A stretch of DNA of 64,000 nt from Terriglobia bacterium (lineage in GTDB: Bacteria; Acidobacteriota; Vicinamibacteria; Vicinamibacterales; CAVVIG01). Shown here in pieces: positions 20,986 through 30,074 of this stretch (positions are counted from its first letter, which is position 1; each line of letters opens with the position of its first letter). The translations under genes were made by a program, and so were the position numbers. Where the stretch lies: contig JAIQFX010000030.1 in the NCBI GenBank assembly GCA_020073005.1, positions 21,129 to 85,128 on the forward strand, written 5' to 3'. The notes below the pieces were generated by a model. That model made no database searches. It was not told where the DNA came from and worked only from the letters and a program-made list of their open reading frames with translations.

Positions 20986-21543
20986 CTAATGGACTCCGCG
21001 AGACATTTGTAGCGCGGAGGGATCCGCGCCCAGGCGCCGAATCGCCCGCTCCCACAACTTCTCCGGCGGCGTGCTGAAGATCAGATCGCGATCGACGTCG
21101 CTCATCAGCCACGCGGACTGCTCGAGCTCCGCTTCGAGCTGACCCGGTCCCCAGCCGGCGTAACCGACGATGAGCCGCGCCATCGGCGGCGGCGAGGGCT
21201 GCAGCAGGCGCAGCAGCAGATCGGGCGACGCCGAGAGGTAGAGGTGATCGGCGATGCGCATGCCGCTCAGCTCTTCGTCCGCGTCCGGCTCCTGCCCCAC
21301 CAGAATCCAGCTGCGCTCCGGCTCGACCGGTCCGCCGATCCACAACTGCAGCTCGCGGTCGGTCGAGACGGGCGGATCGAGGTTGACGGTGACGGTCCCC
21401 GTCGTCAGCAGCGGCCGGTTGATGATCAGACCGAACGCGCCCTCGTCGTTGTGCCGGCACAGCAGCACCACGGACCGCTGGAAATTGGGGTCGTTCATCT
21501 GCGGCATCGCGAGGAGGAACACGGGGGCGAGCGACGGGGCCAT
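20986..21543 (-). CDS. yqgE: YqgE/AlgH family protein
   Basis: A 185-residue protein of the DUF179/AlgH family. Characteristic segments are FLLAMPQMNDPNFQRSVVLL near the start, FGLIINRPL, WIGGPVEPERSWILV, and GYAGWGPGQLEAELEQSAW. The family is widespread and was linked to alginate regulation in Pseudomonas, but its molecular role is unknown. The ATG at 21541-21543 overlaps the queG stop by one base (TGATG), implying translational coupling; a GTG one codon earlier is also possible. The last residues (GADPSALQMSRGVH) are encoded partly by a degenerate R1 repeat (21007-21030), so the natural C-terminus has probably been replaced by repeat-encoded sequence. Confidence 0.9.
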   Translation of the reverse strand: MAPSLAPVFLLAMPQMNDPNFQRSVVLLCRHNDEGAFGLIINRPLLTTGTVTVNLDPPVSTDRELQLWIGGPVEPERSWILVGQEPDADEELSGMRIADHLYLSASPDLLLRLLQPSPPPMARLIVGYAGWGPGQLEAELEQSAWLMSDVDRDLIFSTPPEKLWERAIRRLGADPSALQMSRGVH

Positions 21544-22490
21544 CACACCGATTCTAGCGCGGCGGCGACGTTCCGGCGCAGCCCCTGCACGTCAGCCCGC
21601 CGCATCGCGCTGCCCTCGAGCGCGGCGGCCAGTTCGTCGTCGCTTCGCTGCGACAGCGTGCGCAAATCCACGCGATCCCAGGCCTTGCGCGGCTGCCACG
21701 CCGGATCCGCCGATCGCGGCGCGACGGCGTTCCACGGGCACACTTCCTGGCAGACGTCGCAGCCGTAGACATGCGATCCAATCGCCTCGCGATCCTCCGA
21801 CTGCAGCGCGCCGCGCTTTTCAATCGTGAGATACGAGATGCAGCGCGTCGCGTCGAGGACGCCGGGCGCCAGGATCGCGCGCGTCGGACACGCGTCGAGG
21901 CACAGCGTGCACGTCCCGCATTGATCGAGCGACGGCGCGTCGACGTCGAGCGGCAGGCTGCAGATGATCTCGCCGAGGAAGATCCACGAGCCGAGCGTGG
22001 GATTGATGACGCACGTGTTCTTGCCGATCCAGCCGATGCCGGCGTGCTGCGCGAAGACGCGCTCCTGCACCGGACCCGTGTCGACGTAGGCGCGCGCGTC
22101 GAACGGCTCAGGCGACGTCTCGCGCATCCACGCGAGGAGCGCCTCGAGGCGCCCGCCGACGACGTCGTGGTAGTCGTCGCCCCACGCGTACCGCGCGATC
22201 TGCGCACGATTGGGATCCGTGCACTCGGTCGAGTACGGACGATCGGTGTTGTAAACAGTGGCCGTGACGATGACCGTCTGCGCGGTGGGAACGACCGTGC
22301 GGACGTCGGCGCGCTTCTTCGCCGAGCGATGCAGGTACGTCATCGTGCCGCCGTACCCGCGGTCGAGCCACTCGCGAAAGAAGTTCAGCTCAGGATGCGC
22401 GGCCGCCGGCGCGATGCCGCACAGATCGAACCCCAGCTCGCGCGCACGGGCCTTGACGTCAGCGCTTTTCAACAAGCTGCCTGAGCACAT
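21543..22490 (-). CDS. queG: Epoxyqueuosine reductase QueG
   Basis: 315 residues from the ATG ending at 22490; TTG codons at 22475 and 22472 are alternatives. QueG is a cobalamin- and iron-sulphur-dependent enzyme that reduces epoxyqueuosine to queuosine in tRNA. The N-terminal half carries family sequence ([24 protein letters not shown] and [13 protein letters not shown]). The C-terminal half has two 4Fe-4S motifs: [13 protein letters not shown] and [13 protein letters not shown]. The start lies inside the 3' end of acnA (32-nt overlap), and its stop overlaps the yqgE start, so acnA-queG-yqgE form a tightly packed operon. The C-terminal region ([20 protein letters not shown]) matches family members, so the gene appears complete. 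Confidence 0.93.
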   Translation of the reverse strand: MCSGSLLKSADVKARARELGFDLCGIAPAAAHPELNFFREWLDRGYGGTMTYLHRSAKKRADVRTVVPTAQTVIVTATVYNTDRPYSTECTDPNRAQIARYAWGDDYHDVVGGRLEALLAWMRETSPEPFDARAYVDTGPVQERVFAQHAGIGWIGKNTCVINPTLGSWIFLGEIICSLPLDVDAPSLDQCGTCTLCLDACPTRAILAPGVLDATRCISYLTIEKRGALQSEDREAIGSHVYGCDVCQEVCPWNAVAPRSADPAWQPRKAWDRVDLRTLSQRSDDELAAALEGSAMRRADVQGLRRNVAAALESV

Positions 22491-25173
22491 ACGGGAGAAT
22501 CCCGCCGTGCTTGAAGGCGACGAGCTCTTCCGGCGTGTCGATCCGCGCGACGGCCTGAAACTCGATCGTCTTGCCGTTCTCACCGTGCGCTTTGACGGTC
22601 ACGAGGCCGCGCGGCGCCAGTCCCTTCGCGATGCCGGTCAGCTCGTACCGCTCCTTGCCCGTCAGCCCGATCGACGCGGCGTTCGCGCCGTCCTTGAACT
22701 GCAGCGGCAGGACGCCCATGTTGACGAGGTTGCTGCGGTGAATGCGCTCGAAGCTCTCGGCGATGACGGCCTTCGCGCCGAGCAGCGCCGTGCCCTTCGC
22801 CGCCCAGTCGCGCGACGACCCTGACCCGTACTCCTTGCCGGCGATCACGAGCAGCGGCACGCCGGCGTCCTTGTACTTCATGGCGGCGTCGTAGATCGTC
22901 ATCACCTCATTGTTCCCAGGGCCGGGCGCGAAATACGTCGTCCAGCCGCCTTCGGTCCCCGGCGCGAGCTGATTGCGCAGCCGCACGTTCGCGAACGTGC
23001 CGCGCATCATCACCTCGTGATTGCCGCGGCGCGCGCCGTAGGAGTTGAAGTCCTTCACGTCGACGCCGCGCGCGATCAGATACGTTCCCGCCGGGCTGTC
23101 CTTCTTGATCGATCCGGCCGGCGAGATGTGATCGGTCGTGATGCTGTCGCCGAGCACGGCGAGCACGCGGCCGCCGGCGATGTCCTGCAGCGGCGCCGGC
23201 TCCATCGTCACGTTCTCGAGGAACGGCGGATTGCGAACGTAGGTCGAGTCCTTTTCCCACGCGAAGCGATCGCCCTCCGGCACCTCGAGCTTCTGCCAGT
23301 GCGCGTCGCCCTTGAACACGTCCGCGTACTGCTTCTTGAACTGCTCGGCCTTCACGGCCGTCAGCATCGTTTCCTGAATCTCGCGCTCCGTCGGCCAGAT
23401 GTCGCGCAAGTACACCGGCTTGCCGTCTTTGCCCTTGCCGAGCGGCTCGGTCGTCAGATCCATCGTCATCGTGCCGGCGAGCGCATACGCGACGACGAGC
23501 GGCGGCGAGGCGAGATAGTTCGCGCGCACCTGCTGCTGCACGCGGCCTTCGAAGTTGCGATTGCCGCTGAGCACGGATGCGACGACCAGTCCGCGCGCGT
23601 CGACTTCCGCCGAAACGTCTTCAGGCAACGGACCGCTGTTGCCGATGCACGTCGTGCAGCCGTAGCCGACGAGGTTGAAGCCGAGCTGATCGAGATAGCG
23701 ATCGAGACCGGCCTGCTTCAGGTAATCCGTCACGACCTTCGAGCCGGGCGCGAGGCTCGTCTTCACCCACGGCTTGCGCGTCAGTCCTTTTTCGACGGCC
23801 TTCTTCGCGACGAGACCGGCGCCGATCATGACGCTCGGGTTCGACGTGTTCGTGCAGCTCGTGATCGCGGCGATCACGACCGAGCCGTGATCGATCGCGA
23901 CCTCGGGCGGCGCGGCCACGGCAGTGCCACCGCTGGATCCGCCCGACTTTGCTTTCGGGGCGACCATCATGCCCGGCAAGGCCGACGCGAAACCCTGCTT
24001 CGCGCTCTTGAGCGGCACGCGATCCTGCGGCCGCTTCGGCCCGGCGAGGCTCGGCTCGATCGCGTTGAGGTCCACGTCGATCGTTTCCGTGTAGACAGGA
24101 TCCGCCGCGCCCTTCTCGACGAAGAGTCCCTGCGCCTTCGCGTACGCCTCGACGAGCGCGATCCGATCCGCGTCGCGCGAGCTGAGGCGCAGATAGTCGA
24201 GCGTCATCTCGTCGATCGGGAAGATCGCGATCGTCGCGCCGTACTCGGGGCACATGTTGCCGAGCGTCGCGCGGTCCGCGAGCGTGAGATGCGCGAGTCC
24301 CGGCCCGTAGAACTCGACGAACTTGCCGACGACGCCGTGCTTGCGCAGGCGCTCGGTGATCGTCAGGACGAGATCGGTCGCCGTCGTGCCTTCAGGCAGC
24401 CGGCCCGAGAGCCTCACGCCGAGCACCGGCGGAATCAGCATCGATGACGGCTGACCGAGCATCGCCGCTTCCGCTTCGATGCCGCCGACGCCCCAGCCCA
24501 CCACTCCGAGGCCGTTGACCATCGTCGTATGCGAGTCGGTGCCGACGAGCGTGTCGGGATACGCGAACGTGCCGTCGGGCGAGTCGGACGTCATGACGAC
24601 GCGCGCGAGGTACTCGAGATTGACCTGGTGGACGATGCCGGTGTCCGGCGGAACGACGCGGAAGTTACGGAACGCGTTCTGTCCCCAGCGCAGGAACGCG
24701 TAACGTTCCTTGTTGCGCGAGAACTCGAGCTCCGCGTTGAGCTGAAACGCGTTCGCCTGCCCGAAGTAATCCACTTGCACCGAGTGATCGATGACGAGCT
24801 CGACCGGCTGCAGCGGGTTGACCCTGTTCGGATCGCCGCCGAGCCGGACGATGCCGTCGCGCATCGCGGCGAGATCGACGACGCAAGGGACCCCGGTGAA
24901 GTCCTGCAGCAAGACACGCGCGGGCATGAACGAGATCTCGCGCTGCGCCGTGCTCTTCACGTCCCACTTCGCGAGCGCCTCGATGTCGGCCTTCTTGACG
25001 AAGCGGCCGTCCTCCTGACGCAGCAGGTTCTCGAGCAGGATCTTCAGCGAGTACGGGAGCCGCGCGATTTCCGGAAAGCCGGCCTTCTGCAGCGCGGGCA
25101 GGCTGTAGATCTGGAAGGAGCGGCTTCCGACCGAAAGCGACGTTCTTGTCTTGAAGCTGTTGACTGTCGACAT
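22459..25173 (-). CDS. acnA: Aconitate hydratase A
   Basis: 904 residues, the usual length for AcnA/IRP-type aconitase. It isomerises citrate to isocitrate in the TCA cycle. The N-terminus [19 protein letters not shown], the segment [15 protein letters not shown] and the cluster-ligand regions [17 protein letters not shown] and [14 protein letters not shown] are all present; the three Cys residues of the 4Fe-4S cluster are intact. The C-terminal swivel domain has [15 protein letters not shown] and [14 protein letters not shown] short GGSSGG linker precedes the ligand domain. GAGGA lies upstream of the ATG. The start codon overlaps, on the opposite strand, the only usable ATG of the PLP decarboxylase. 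queG follows with overlap. Confidence 0.96.
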   Translation of the reverse strand: MSTVNSFKTRTSLSVGSRSFQIYSLPALQKAGFPEIARLPYSLKILLENLLRQEDGRFVKKADIEALAKWDVKSTAQREISFMPARVLLQDFTGVPCVVDLAAMRDGIVRLGGDPNRVNPLQPVELVIDHSVQVDYFGQANAFQLNAELEFSRNKERYAFLRWGQNAFRNFRVVPPDTGIVHQVNLEYLARVVMTSDSPDGTFAYPDTLVGTDSHTTMVNGLGVVGWGVGGIEAEAAMLGQPSSMLIPPVLGVRLSGRLPEGTTATDLVLTITERLRKHGVVGKFVEFYGPGLAHLTLADRATLGNMCPEYGATIAIFPIDEMTLDYLRLSSRDADRIALVEAYAKAQGLFVEKGAADPVYTETIDVDLNAIEPSLAGPKRPQDRVPLKSAKQGFASALPGMMVAPKAKSGGSSGGTAVAAPPEVAIDHGSVVIAAITSCTNTSNPSVMIGAGLVAKKAVEKGLTRKPWVKTSLAPGSKVVTDYLKQAGLDRYLDQLGFNLVGYGCTTCIGNSGPLPEDVSAEVDARGLVVASVLSGNRNFEGRVQQQVRANYLASPPLVVAYALAGTMTMDLTTEPLGKGKDGKPVYLRDIWPTEREIQETMLTAVKAEQFKKQYADVFKGDAHWQKLEVPEGDRFAWEKDSTYVRNPPFLENVTMEPAPLQDIAGGRVLAVLGDSITTDHISPAGSIKKDSPAGTYLIARGVDVKDFNSYGARRGNHEVMMRGTFANVRLRNQLAPGTEGGWTTYFAPGPGNNEVMTIYDAAMKYKDAGVPLLVIAGKEYGSGSSRDWAAKGTALLGAKAVIAESFERIHRSNLVNMGVLPLQFKDGANAASIGLTGKERYELTGIAKGLAPRGLVTVKAHGENGKTIEFQAVARIDTPEELVAFKHGGILPYVLRQLVEKR

Positions 25174-26539
25174 GAAAGTTCCTCAGCGGAAAACCTCATC
25201 GTATCACCTTGAGACTTCAGCCTTCAGCCTTCAGACTTGGGAGCATGAAGCGAGCGCGGACGAGGTCCTGCGCGAATTCAGCGAGACGATCGAGCCCTAT
25301 CCGTTCGGCAACGGGCATCCGCGCTTCTGGGGCTGGGTGAACTCGCCGCCCGCGGTGATGGGCGTGTTCGCCGACGCGCTCGCCGCCGCGATGAATCCGA
25401 GCTGCGCGGGCGGTAATCACGCGGCGATCTACGTCGAGCGCCAGGTGATTCGGTGGTTCCGCGACATGCTCGGCTTCCCGGACTCGTCGATGGGACTGCT
25501 GGTCAGCGGCGGATCGATGGCGACGCTGACGGCGCTCGCCGTCGCGCGCCACGTGAAAAGCGGCGTCGACGTGCGCGCCAAAGGACTGCGTGACGCGCCC
25601 GCGCCGTTCTCGTTCTACATGACCAGCGAAGGCCACACGTGCGCGCGCAAAGCGATCGAGCTGCTCGGCTTCGGCAGCGAGTCCATCCGCACGATCCCGA
25701 CAGACGATGACTACCGGATGCGCGTCGACGCGCTGGCGTCCGCGATCGCCGAGGATCGCGCGCGGGGCGTGCGGCCGATCGCCGTCGTCGCCACCGCCGG
25801 CACGACCAACACGGGCGCGATTGATGACATCGAGGCGGTCGCGCTCCTCTGCCGGCAGCACGACATCTGGCTGCACGTCGACGCCGCGTACGGCGGGCCC
25901 GCGATCCTGACCGCCGAGTACGGCACGCGCCTGCGGCGCGCCTTCGCGGGCGCCGACAGCGTTGCGCTCGACCCGCACAAGTGGATGTTCGTCCCGGTCG
26001 AAGCGGGATTCGTGATTGTGCGCGACGCCGGGGCGATGCGTGCCACGTTCAGCCTGGTGCCGCCGTACATTCGATCCGCCGGCAGTCCGACCGGCGTCTA
26101 CGGCCTCCCGTGGTTCAGCGAGTACGGGTTTCAGCAGACACGCGGCTTCCGCGCGCTGAAAGTCTGGATGACGATCAAGCACGCGGGGCTCGGCGGCTTG
26201 AAGTCGGCGATCGAAGAGAACATCGCGCTCGCAGGCTATCTCGCCGACCGCATTCGCGCCACGCCACAGCTCGAACTGATCGCGTCGGGTCTCAGCGTCG
26301 TCTGTTTCCGTTACGTCGGCGGCGGTAGCGCAGCCCTTCAGGGCCCGAACGAGGAGGACGCCGTGCGTGTGAATCGCGCGATTCTCGATCGCCTGCAACT
26401 CGGCGGCGACGCGTTCATCACGAGCACCGAGCTCAAAGGCCGTTTCGTCCTGCGCGCCTGCATCGTCAACTACCGCAGCACGCGCGAGGATGTCGACTTG
26501 CTGATCGACGCCGTTCTCGGAATTGGCGCGGCGGTATAA
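25172..26539 (+). CDS. PLP-dependent aromatic-amino-acid-type decarboxylase, 5' end truncated
   Basis: Group II decarboxylase fold. From about 25235 the protein matches the family: [62 protein letters not shown], and the PLP lysine in DPHKWMFVP (K270 with this start). The usual first 60-70 residues are missing. Upstream codons to the first in-frame ATG at 25172 read through a CTTCAGCC repeat array and overlap the acnA start, so residues 1-21 or so are unlikely to be native. An R1-like repeat at 26325-26345 inserts GSAALQGP near residue 385. The enzyme may be inactive or poorly expressed. The kinase gene follows after 13 nt. Confidence 0.75.
   Translation: MKVPQRKTSSYHLETSAFSLQTWEHEASADEVLREFSETIEPYPFGNGHPRFWGWVNSPPAVMGVFADALAAAMNPSCAGGNHAAIYVERQVIRWFRDMLGFPDSSMGLLVSGGSMATLTALAVARHVKSGVDVRAKGLRDAPAPFSFYMTSEGHTCARKAIELLGFGSESIRTIPTDDDYRMRVDALASAIAEDRARGVRPIAVVATAGTTNTGAIDDIEAVALLCRQHDIWLHVDAAYGGPAILTAEYGTRLRRAFAGADSVALDPHKWMFVPVEAGFVIVRDAGAMRATFSLVPPYIRSAGSPTGVYGLPWFSEYGFQQTRGFRALKVWMTIKHAGLGGLKSAIEENIALAGYLADRIRATPQLELIASGLSVVCFRYVGGGSAALQGPNEEDAVRVNRAILDRLQLGGDAFITSTELKGRFVLRACIVNYRSTREDVDLLIDAVLGIGAAV
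25208..25242. repeat. CTTCAGCC low-complexity array at the decarboxylase 5' end
   Basis: GAGACTTCAGCCTTCAGCCT followed by TCAGACTTGGGAG lies where decarboxylase homology starts. Related CTGAAGGG and CTGACAGCC strings occur near 19.6 and 15.77 kb. The array seems to have replaced the native 5' part of the gene. Confidence 0.5.
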
Positions 26540-26540
26540 T
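26535..26540 (+). promoter_or_regulatory. Consensus -10 (TATAAT) ahead of the kinase gene
   Basis: A perfect TATAAT overlaps the stop codon of the decarboxylase (GCG GTA TAA TCC) and lies 12 nt before the kinase ATG. The leader would be only about 6 nt. No good -35 is seen 17 nt upstream. No Shine-Dalgarno sequence is present. Confidence 0.45.
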
Positions 26541-26552
26541 CCCCGCGCCACC

Positions 26553-29219
26553 ATGCCCCTTCAACCCGGTCTCCGCCTCGGCCCGTACGAAATCATCGCC
26601 CCGCTCGGCGCCGGCGGCATGGGAGAGGTCTACAAGGCCCGCGACACGCGGCTCGATCGCACGGTCGCCGTCAAAGTACTGCCGGCGTCGCTCGCCGCCG
26701 ATCCCGAGCGTCGCGAGCGGTTCGAGCGCGAAGCGCGCGCCGTCTCGGCGCTGAATCATCCGAACATCTGCACGCTGTACGACATCGGCCATCAGGACGG
26801 CGTCGACTACCTCGTCATGGAGTTGATCGAGGGCGAGTCGCTCGAGAGCCGGCTGACGAAAGGTCCGCTGCCGCTCGATCAGGTGCTGCGTCTCGGCACC
26901 GAGATCGCCGACGCGCTGAGCAAGGCTCATCGTCAAGGCATCGTCCATCGCGATCTCAAGCCCGCGAACGTGATGCTGACCAAGCAGGGATCGAAACTGC
27001 TCGACTTCGGTCTCGCGCGCGTCGATGCGCCGGCGACGCAATCGTCCGTGTCGTTTCTGCCGACGCAGCAGCAGGCGCTCACGCAGGCGGGCACGGTCCT
27101 CGGCACCTTTCAGTACATGTCGCCCGAGCAGCTCGAGGGCCGCGACGCCGACGCGCGCACCGACATCTTCGCGTTCGGCGCGCTGCTCTACGAGGCGATG
27201 ACCGCGCGCAAGGCGTTCGAGGGCAAGAGCCAGGCGAGCCTCATCAGCTCGATCATGTCGAGCACGCCGCCGCCGATCACGACGCTGCAGCCGATGACGC
27301 CGCCGGCGCTCGACCGCGTCATCAAGACGTGCCTGAACAAGGATCCCGACGAGCGCTGGCAGACGGCGCAGGATCTCGCCGCCGAACTGAAATGGATTGC
27401 CGACGGCGGATCGCAGGTCGGCGTGCCGGCGCCCGTCGTCTCGCGGCGGAAATCGCGCGAGCGCTGGGCGTGGACTGCGGCGGCCGTGTTCGCGATCGCG
27501 GCCGCGCTGACGGGCGCGCGACTCCTGCTGCAGCGCGACGCGCCGCGCCTGCCGACGCGTTTCTCCGTCGCCCCGCCGAAGGACGTCAAGATCGAGTGGC
27601 CACGCATTTCGCCCGACGGACGCGCGGTCGCGTTCGTCGGCGTGGATCTCAGGGGCCGGCGATCGATCTGGGTCCGGCCGATGGACGCGTTCGACGCGAT
27701 CCACCTCGACGGCACCGAGAACGTGCAGCGGCCGTTCTGGTCGCCCGACAGCCGCTACCTCGCGTTCTTCGCCAACGGCCAGCTGAAGAAGGTCCTGGCG
27801 TCGGGCGGCCCGACGCAGCTCGTCTGCGAATTCGCCGGCGGATCGGACGGCTCGTGGGGCCGCGGCGTCATCCTGTTCGACGGACGCGCGACCGATCCCG
27901 TGCGGCGCGTGCCGGATTCGGGCGGCGTGCCAGAGATCGCGGTGAAGCCGGACACGGCGAAACAGGAAGTCGGCACGGCGTGGCCGTTCTTCCTGCCCGA
28001 CGGCCGCCACTATCTCTTCCTGTCGAATAACGCGAAGGGCCCCGTCACGATCAAAGTCGCCTCGCTCGACAGCCCCGGCGTCACGGTGCTCGTCGATTCC
28101 GAGTCGCGCGCGGAGTACTCGTCGGGCCACATCTTCTACGTGGCGCAGCGGACGCTGATGGCGCGGCCGTTTTCGCCGGACAAGCTCGCGTTCACGGGCG
28201 AGCCGTTTCCGGTGACCGATCGCATCCAGATCCAGAGCCTGGGTCTCGTGGATTTCTCGACCTCCCAGTCGGGCGATCTGGCGTACGCCAACGACGCGCA
28301 GGATCTGCGCAACCGCCTGCTGTGGTTCGATCGGGCCGGCAAGGAACTGGGCGCGGTCGGCGAGCCGGCGCTCTATCGCAATCCCGCGCTGTCGCCGGAT
28401 GACACGCGCGCGGCCGTCGGCGTGGCCGGCAGCGGCACCGGGTCGGCGAACGACGACAGCATCTGGGTCATCGACCTCAAGCGCAACGTCTCGTCACGAC
28501 TGACGTTCGGCGACGGCCTTCGCTCGTTTACGGTCTGGTCCCCGGATGGCGCGCACGTGGCGTACTCCTCCACCGGCAAGAACGGTCCGTTCTACACGCT
28601 GCAGCAGAAGCTGGCGAGTGGCGGCGGCGACGAGTCGAAGATCTTCGAATCGACGGAGACCGCGCTCCTGCCCACGGACTGGTCTCCCGACGGCACGCAC
28701 GTCCTCCTCACGACGCTGACCGCGTCCGGCGACAATTTCGATCTCGCGACGATTGCCGCCGACGGAAGCGCGGGCCCGGTCGATCTCGTGAAGACGCCCG
28801 GACCCACCCGTGAGATTAACGGACGCTTCTCGCCCGACGGCCGGTGGTTCGCGTATCAGTCGAACGAGTCGGGACGTTACGAGATCTTCGTCCAGGCGTT
28901 CCCGAAATCGGGCGGCAAGTGGCAGATCTCAACGGCCGGCGGGAACGTGCCGTGGTGGCGCGGCGACGGCAAGGAGATCATCTATCAGGGACCGGAGGAG
29001 ACGTTCTACGCGGTCACGATGCGAACCGCGGGCGCGGGATTCGAAATCGGCGTGCCCGTGAAACTGTTCCAGCACCGGATGGCGCACGGGAGCTACGAGC
29101 GCAACAGCTGGACCGTGACGCGCGATGGACAACGCTTCCTGCTCATCGTGCCGCTGGACGACAACAACGCGCGCACCATTCAGGTCGTCTTGAACTGGGC
29201 CGCGGGATTGAAGAAGTAG
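26553..29219 (+). CDS. Ser/Thr protein kinase with C-terminal TolB/WD40-like propeller
   Basis: The 888-residue protein starts at the ATG at 26553, which gives MPLQPGLRLGPYEI, a typical PknB-type start. The kinase domain (about 10-275) is complete: GAGGMGEVYKA (P-loop), VAVKVLP (Lys), HRDLKPANVM (catalytic loop), DFGLARV, and YMSPEQLEG. A single transmembrane helix (WAWTAAAVFAIAAALTGARL, about residue 310) follows, so the kinase faces the cytoplasm and the rest lies outside. The C-terminal half has PD40/TolB-like propeller blades (SPDGRAVAFVG, SPDSRYLAFF, SPDGTHVLLT, SPDGRWFAYQS). This architecture is abundant in Acidobacteriota. The outer propeller probably senses a ligand. The stop codon is part of an R1 repeat. 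Confidence 0.93.
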   Translation: MPLQPGLRLGPYEIIAPLGAGGMGEVYKARDTRLDRTVAVKVLPASLAADPERRERFEREARAVSALNHPNICTLYDIGHQDGVDYLVMELIEGESLESRLTKGPLPLDQVLRLGTEIADALSKAHRQGIVHRDLKPANVMLTKQGSKLLDFGLARVDAPATQSSVSFLPTQQQALTQAGTVLGTFQYMSPEQLEGRDADARTDIFAFGALLYEAMTARKAFEGKSQASLISSIMSSTPPPITTLQPMTPPALDRVIKTCLNKDPDERWQTAQDLAAELKWIADGGSQVGVPAPVVSRRKSRERWAWTAAAVFAIAAALTGARLLLQRDAPRLPTRFSVAPPKDVKIEWPRISPDGRAVAFVGVDLRGRRSIWVRPMDAFDAIHLDGTENVQRPFWSPDSRYLAFFANGQLKKVLASGGPTQLVCEFAGGSDGSWGRGVILFDGRATDPVRRVPDSGGVPEIAVKPDTAKQEVGTAWPFFLPDGRHYLFLSNNAKGPVTIKVASLDSPGVTVLVDSESRAEYSSGHIFYVAQRTLMARPFSPDKLAFTGEPFPVTDRIQIQSLGLVDFSTSQSGDLAYANDAQDLRNRLLWFDRAGKELGAVGEPALYRNPALSPDDTRAAVGVAGSGTGSANDDSIWVIDLKRNVSSRLTFGDGLRSFTVWSPDGAHVAYSSTGKNGPFYTLQQKLASGGGDESKIFESTETALLPTDWSPDGTHVLLTTLTASGDNFDLATIAADGSAGPVDLVKTPGPTREINGRFSPDGRWFAYQSNESGRYEIFVQAFPKSGGKWQISTAGGNVPWWRGDGKEIIYQGPEETFYAVTMRTAGAGFEIGVPVKLFQHRMAHGSYERNSWTVTRDGQRFLLIVPLDDNNARTIQVVLNWAAGLKK

Positions 29220-29238
29220 CGCGACCCTTAGGGTCGCG
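29216..29238. repeat. R1 palindromic repeat supplying the kinase stop codon
   Basis: GTAGCGCGACCCTTAGGGTC plus GCG is a near-perfect palindrome around CCCTTAGGG. Its TAG (29217-29219) is the stop codon of the kinase. It could also fold as a terminator hairpin in the gap before the minus-strand gene. Confidence 0.75.
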
Positions 29239-29247
29239 ATCCAGACG

Positions 29248-29622
29248 CTAGTCCCGCCAGTAATCGCGCCACGCGTCGCGCATCGCTCGGCGCGCTTCGC
29301 GGGCCGCGTCGCGCGCATCCTGGGTCGCGCGCCGGATCGCGTCGCGCAGTTCCTGCCGCGTCTCCGTCCGGTAGCGCAGCGCGTCTGACCGCGCCCGCAT
29401 CGCCTCGCGGCGTGCCTCCGCCCGGGCTCGCATCGCCTCGCGCCTCGCCTCGGCTCTGGCCCGCATCGCTTCCCGCGTCGCCTCGCGGCGCGCCTGCCAG
29501 GCGGCATCGTCGCGGCCGGCCTGCCAGTGATAGATGACCCTGTCCTGCGACGCCGCGGACGCCAGCGTCCCCGCCACCAGCAGGCTCGCCACGATTACAA
29601 GGACCTTCGTCGTCAGTTTCAT
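29248..29622 (-). CDS. Small secreted Arg/Ala-rich helical repeat protein
   Basis: 124 residues from the ATG ending at 29622, which has AGGGAG about 7 nt upstream and opens a clear signal peptide (MKLTTKVLVIVASLLVAGTL, cut near ASAASQ). The mature protein is almost entirely charged helix. An 11-residue unit, REAMRARAEAR, occurs three times in tandem with near-identical 33-nt DNA, and is followed by RQELRDAIRRATQDARDAAR. It lacks hydrophobic heptads, so a single charged alpha-helix is more likely than a coiled coil. I do not recognise the family. It sits between the kinase and the padR-ADOP operon, convergent with the former and divergent from the latter. It may bind anionic envelope polymers such as LPS, but that is speculation. 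Confidence 0.7.
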   Translation of the reverse strand: MKLTTKVLVIVASLLVAGTLASAASQDRVIYHWQAGRDDAAWQARREATREAMRARAEARREAMRARAEARREAMRARSDALRYRTETRQELRDAIRRATQDARDAAREARRAMRDAWRDYWRD

Positions 29623-29695
29623 CGCGTGCTCCCTGCCGCTTAGACGGATGTCGCCGGGCAAACGTTGTCGGCGGGACCGAGTGTGCCGCAGCCGT

Positions 29696-29724
29696 TTGAC
29701 AGGGTCACGCCACTCTGGCATGCT
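29696..29724 (+). promoter_or_regulatory. Candidate sigma-70 promoter of the padR-ADOP operon
   Basis: TTGACA at 29696-29701 is followed by 17 nt and CATGCT at 29719-29724, 14 nt before the PadR start codon. The -35 is perfect and the -10 weak, as expected for a repressible promoter. PadR proteins commonly repress their own operon through an operator near such sites; I see no clear palindrome. Confidence 0.45.
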
Positions 29725-29738
29725 CCCATCGACAAACG

Positions 29739-30074
29739 ATGGGAAAGGCCGGATCGCTCGAATTGCTGCCGGGCACGCTCGATCTGCTGATTCTGAAGAC
29801 GCTCGCCGCCGGCGCCGAGCACGGCTACGGCATCGCGTCGCGGCTGAAGGCGCTCTCCGAGGACGTCCTGCAGGTCGGCGAGAGCTCGCTCTACCCCGCC
29901 CTGCAGCGCCTGCTCCTCAAGGGCTGGGTGAAGGCGGAATGGGGCGCGTCAGACAACAACCGGCGCGCGCGCTTCTACACGCTGACCGCGGCCGGCCGGA
30001 AGCAACTGAGCGCGGAGCGCGACGAGTTCGATCGGTTGATTCTGGCGATTCACAAGGTACTGAACGCGACGTGA
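29739..30074 (+). CDS. PadR-family transcriptional regulator
   Basis: The 111-residue protein has the PadR winged-helix signature: LPGTLDLLILKTLAAGAEHG, YGIASRLKAL, VGESSLYPALQRLLLKGWV, and RRARFYTLTAAGRKQL. These small proteins bind operator DNA as dimers and are usually released by a ligand. This subfamily is regularly found directly upstream of acidobacterial duplicated orphan permeases, as here: its stop overlaps the start of the first permease by one base (TGATG), so it is translated with its target. It probably represses the permease operon. The start is supported by the good fit of the N-terminus to the family. Confidence 0.93.
   Translation: MGKAGSLELLPGTLDLLILKTLAAGAEHGYGIASRLKALSEDVLQVGESSLYPALQRLLLKGWVKAEWGASDNNRRARFYTLTAAGRKQLSAERDEFDRLILAIHKVLNAT

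Noticed and set aside
23935..23975. GGSSGG linker in aconitase as another repeat insertion
   Set aside because: The DNA does not resemble any repeat family in the window, and a flexible linker at this domain junction is normal.
26466..28130. Minus-strand open frame opposite the kinase
   Set aside because: No motif and a typical mirror composition; the kinase has all catalytic motifs.
29534..30073. N-terminal extension of the first ADOP permease
   Set aside because: The open frame reaches upstream through padR and the divergent gene, but the family start (MRELLRRAWYFLRQRRLDDE) is at 30074, overlapping the padR stop.
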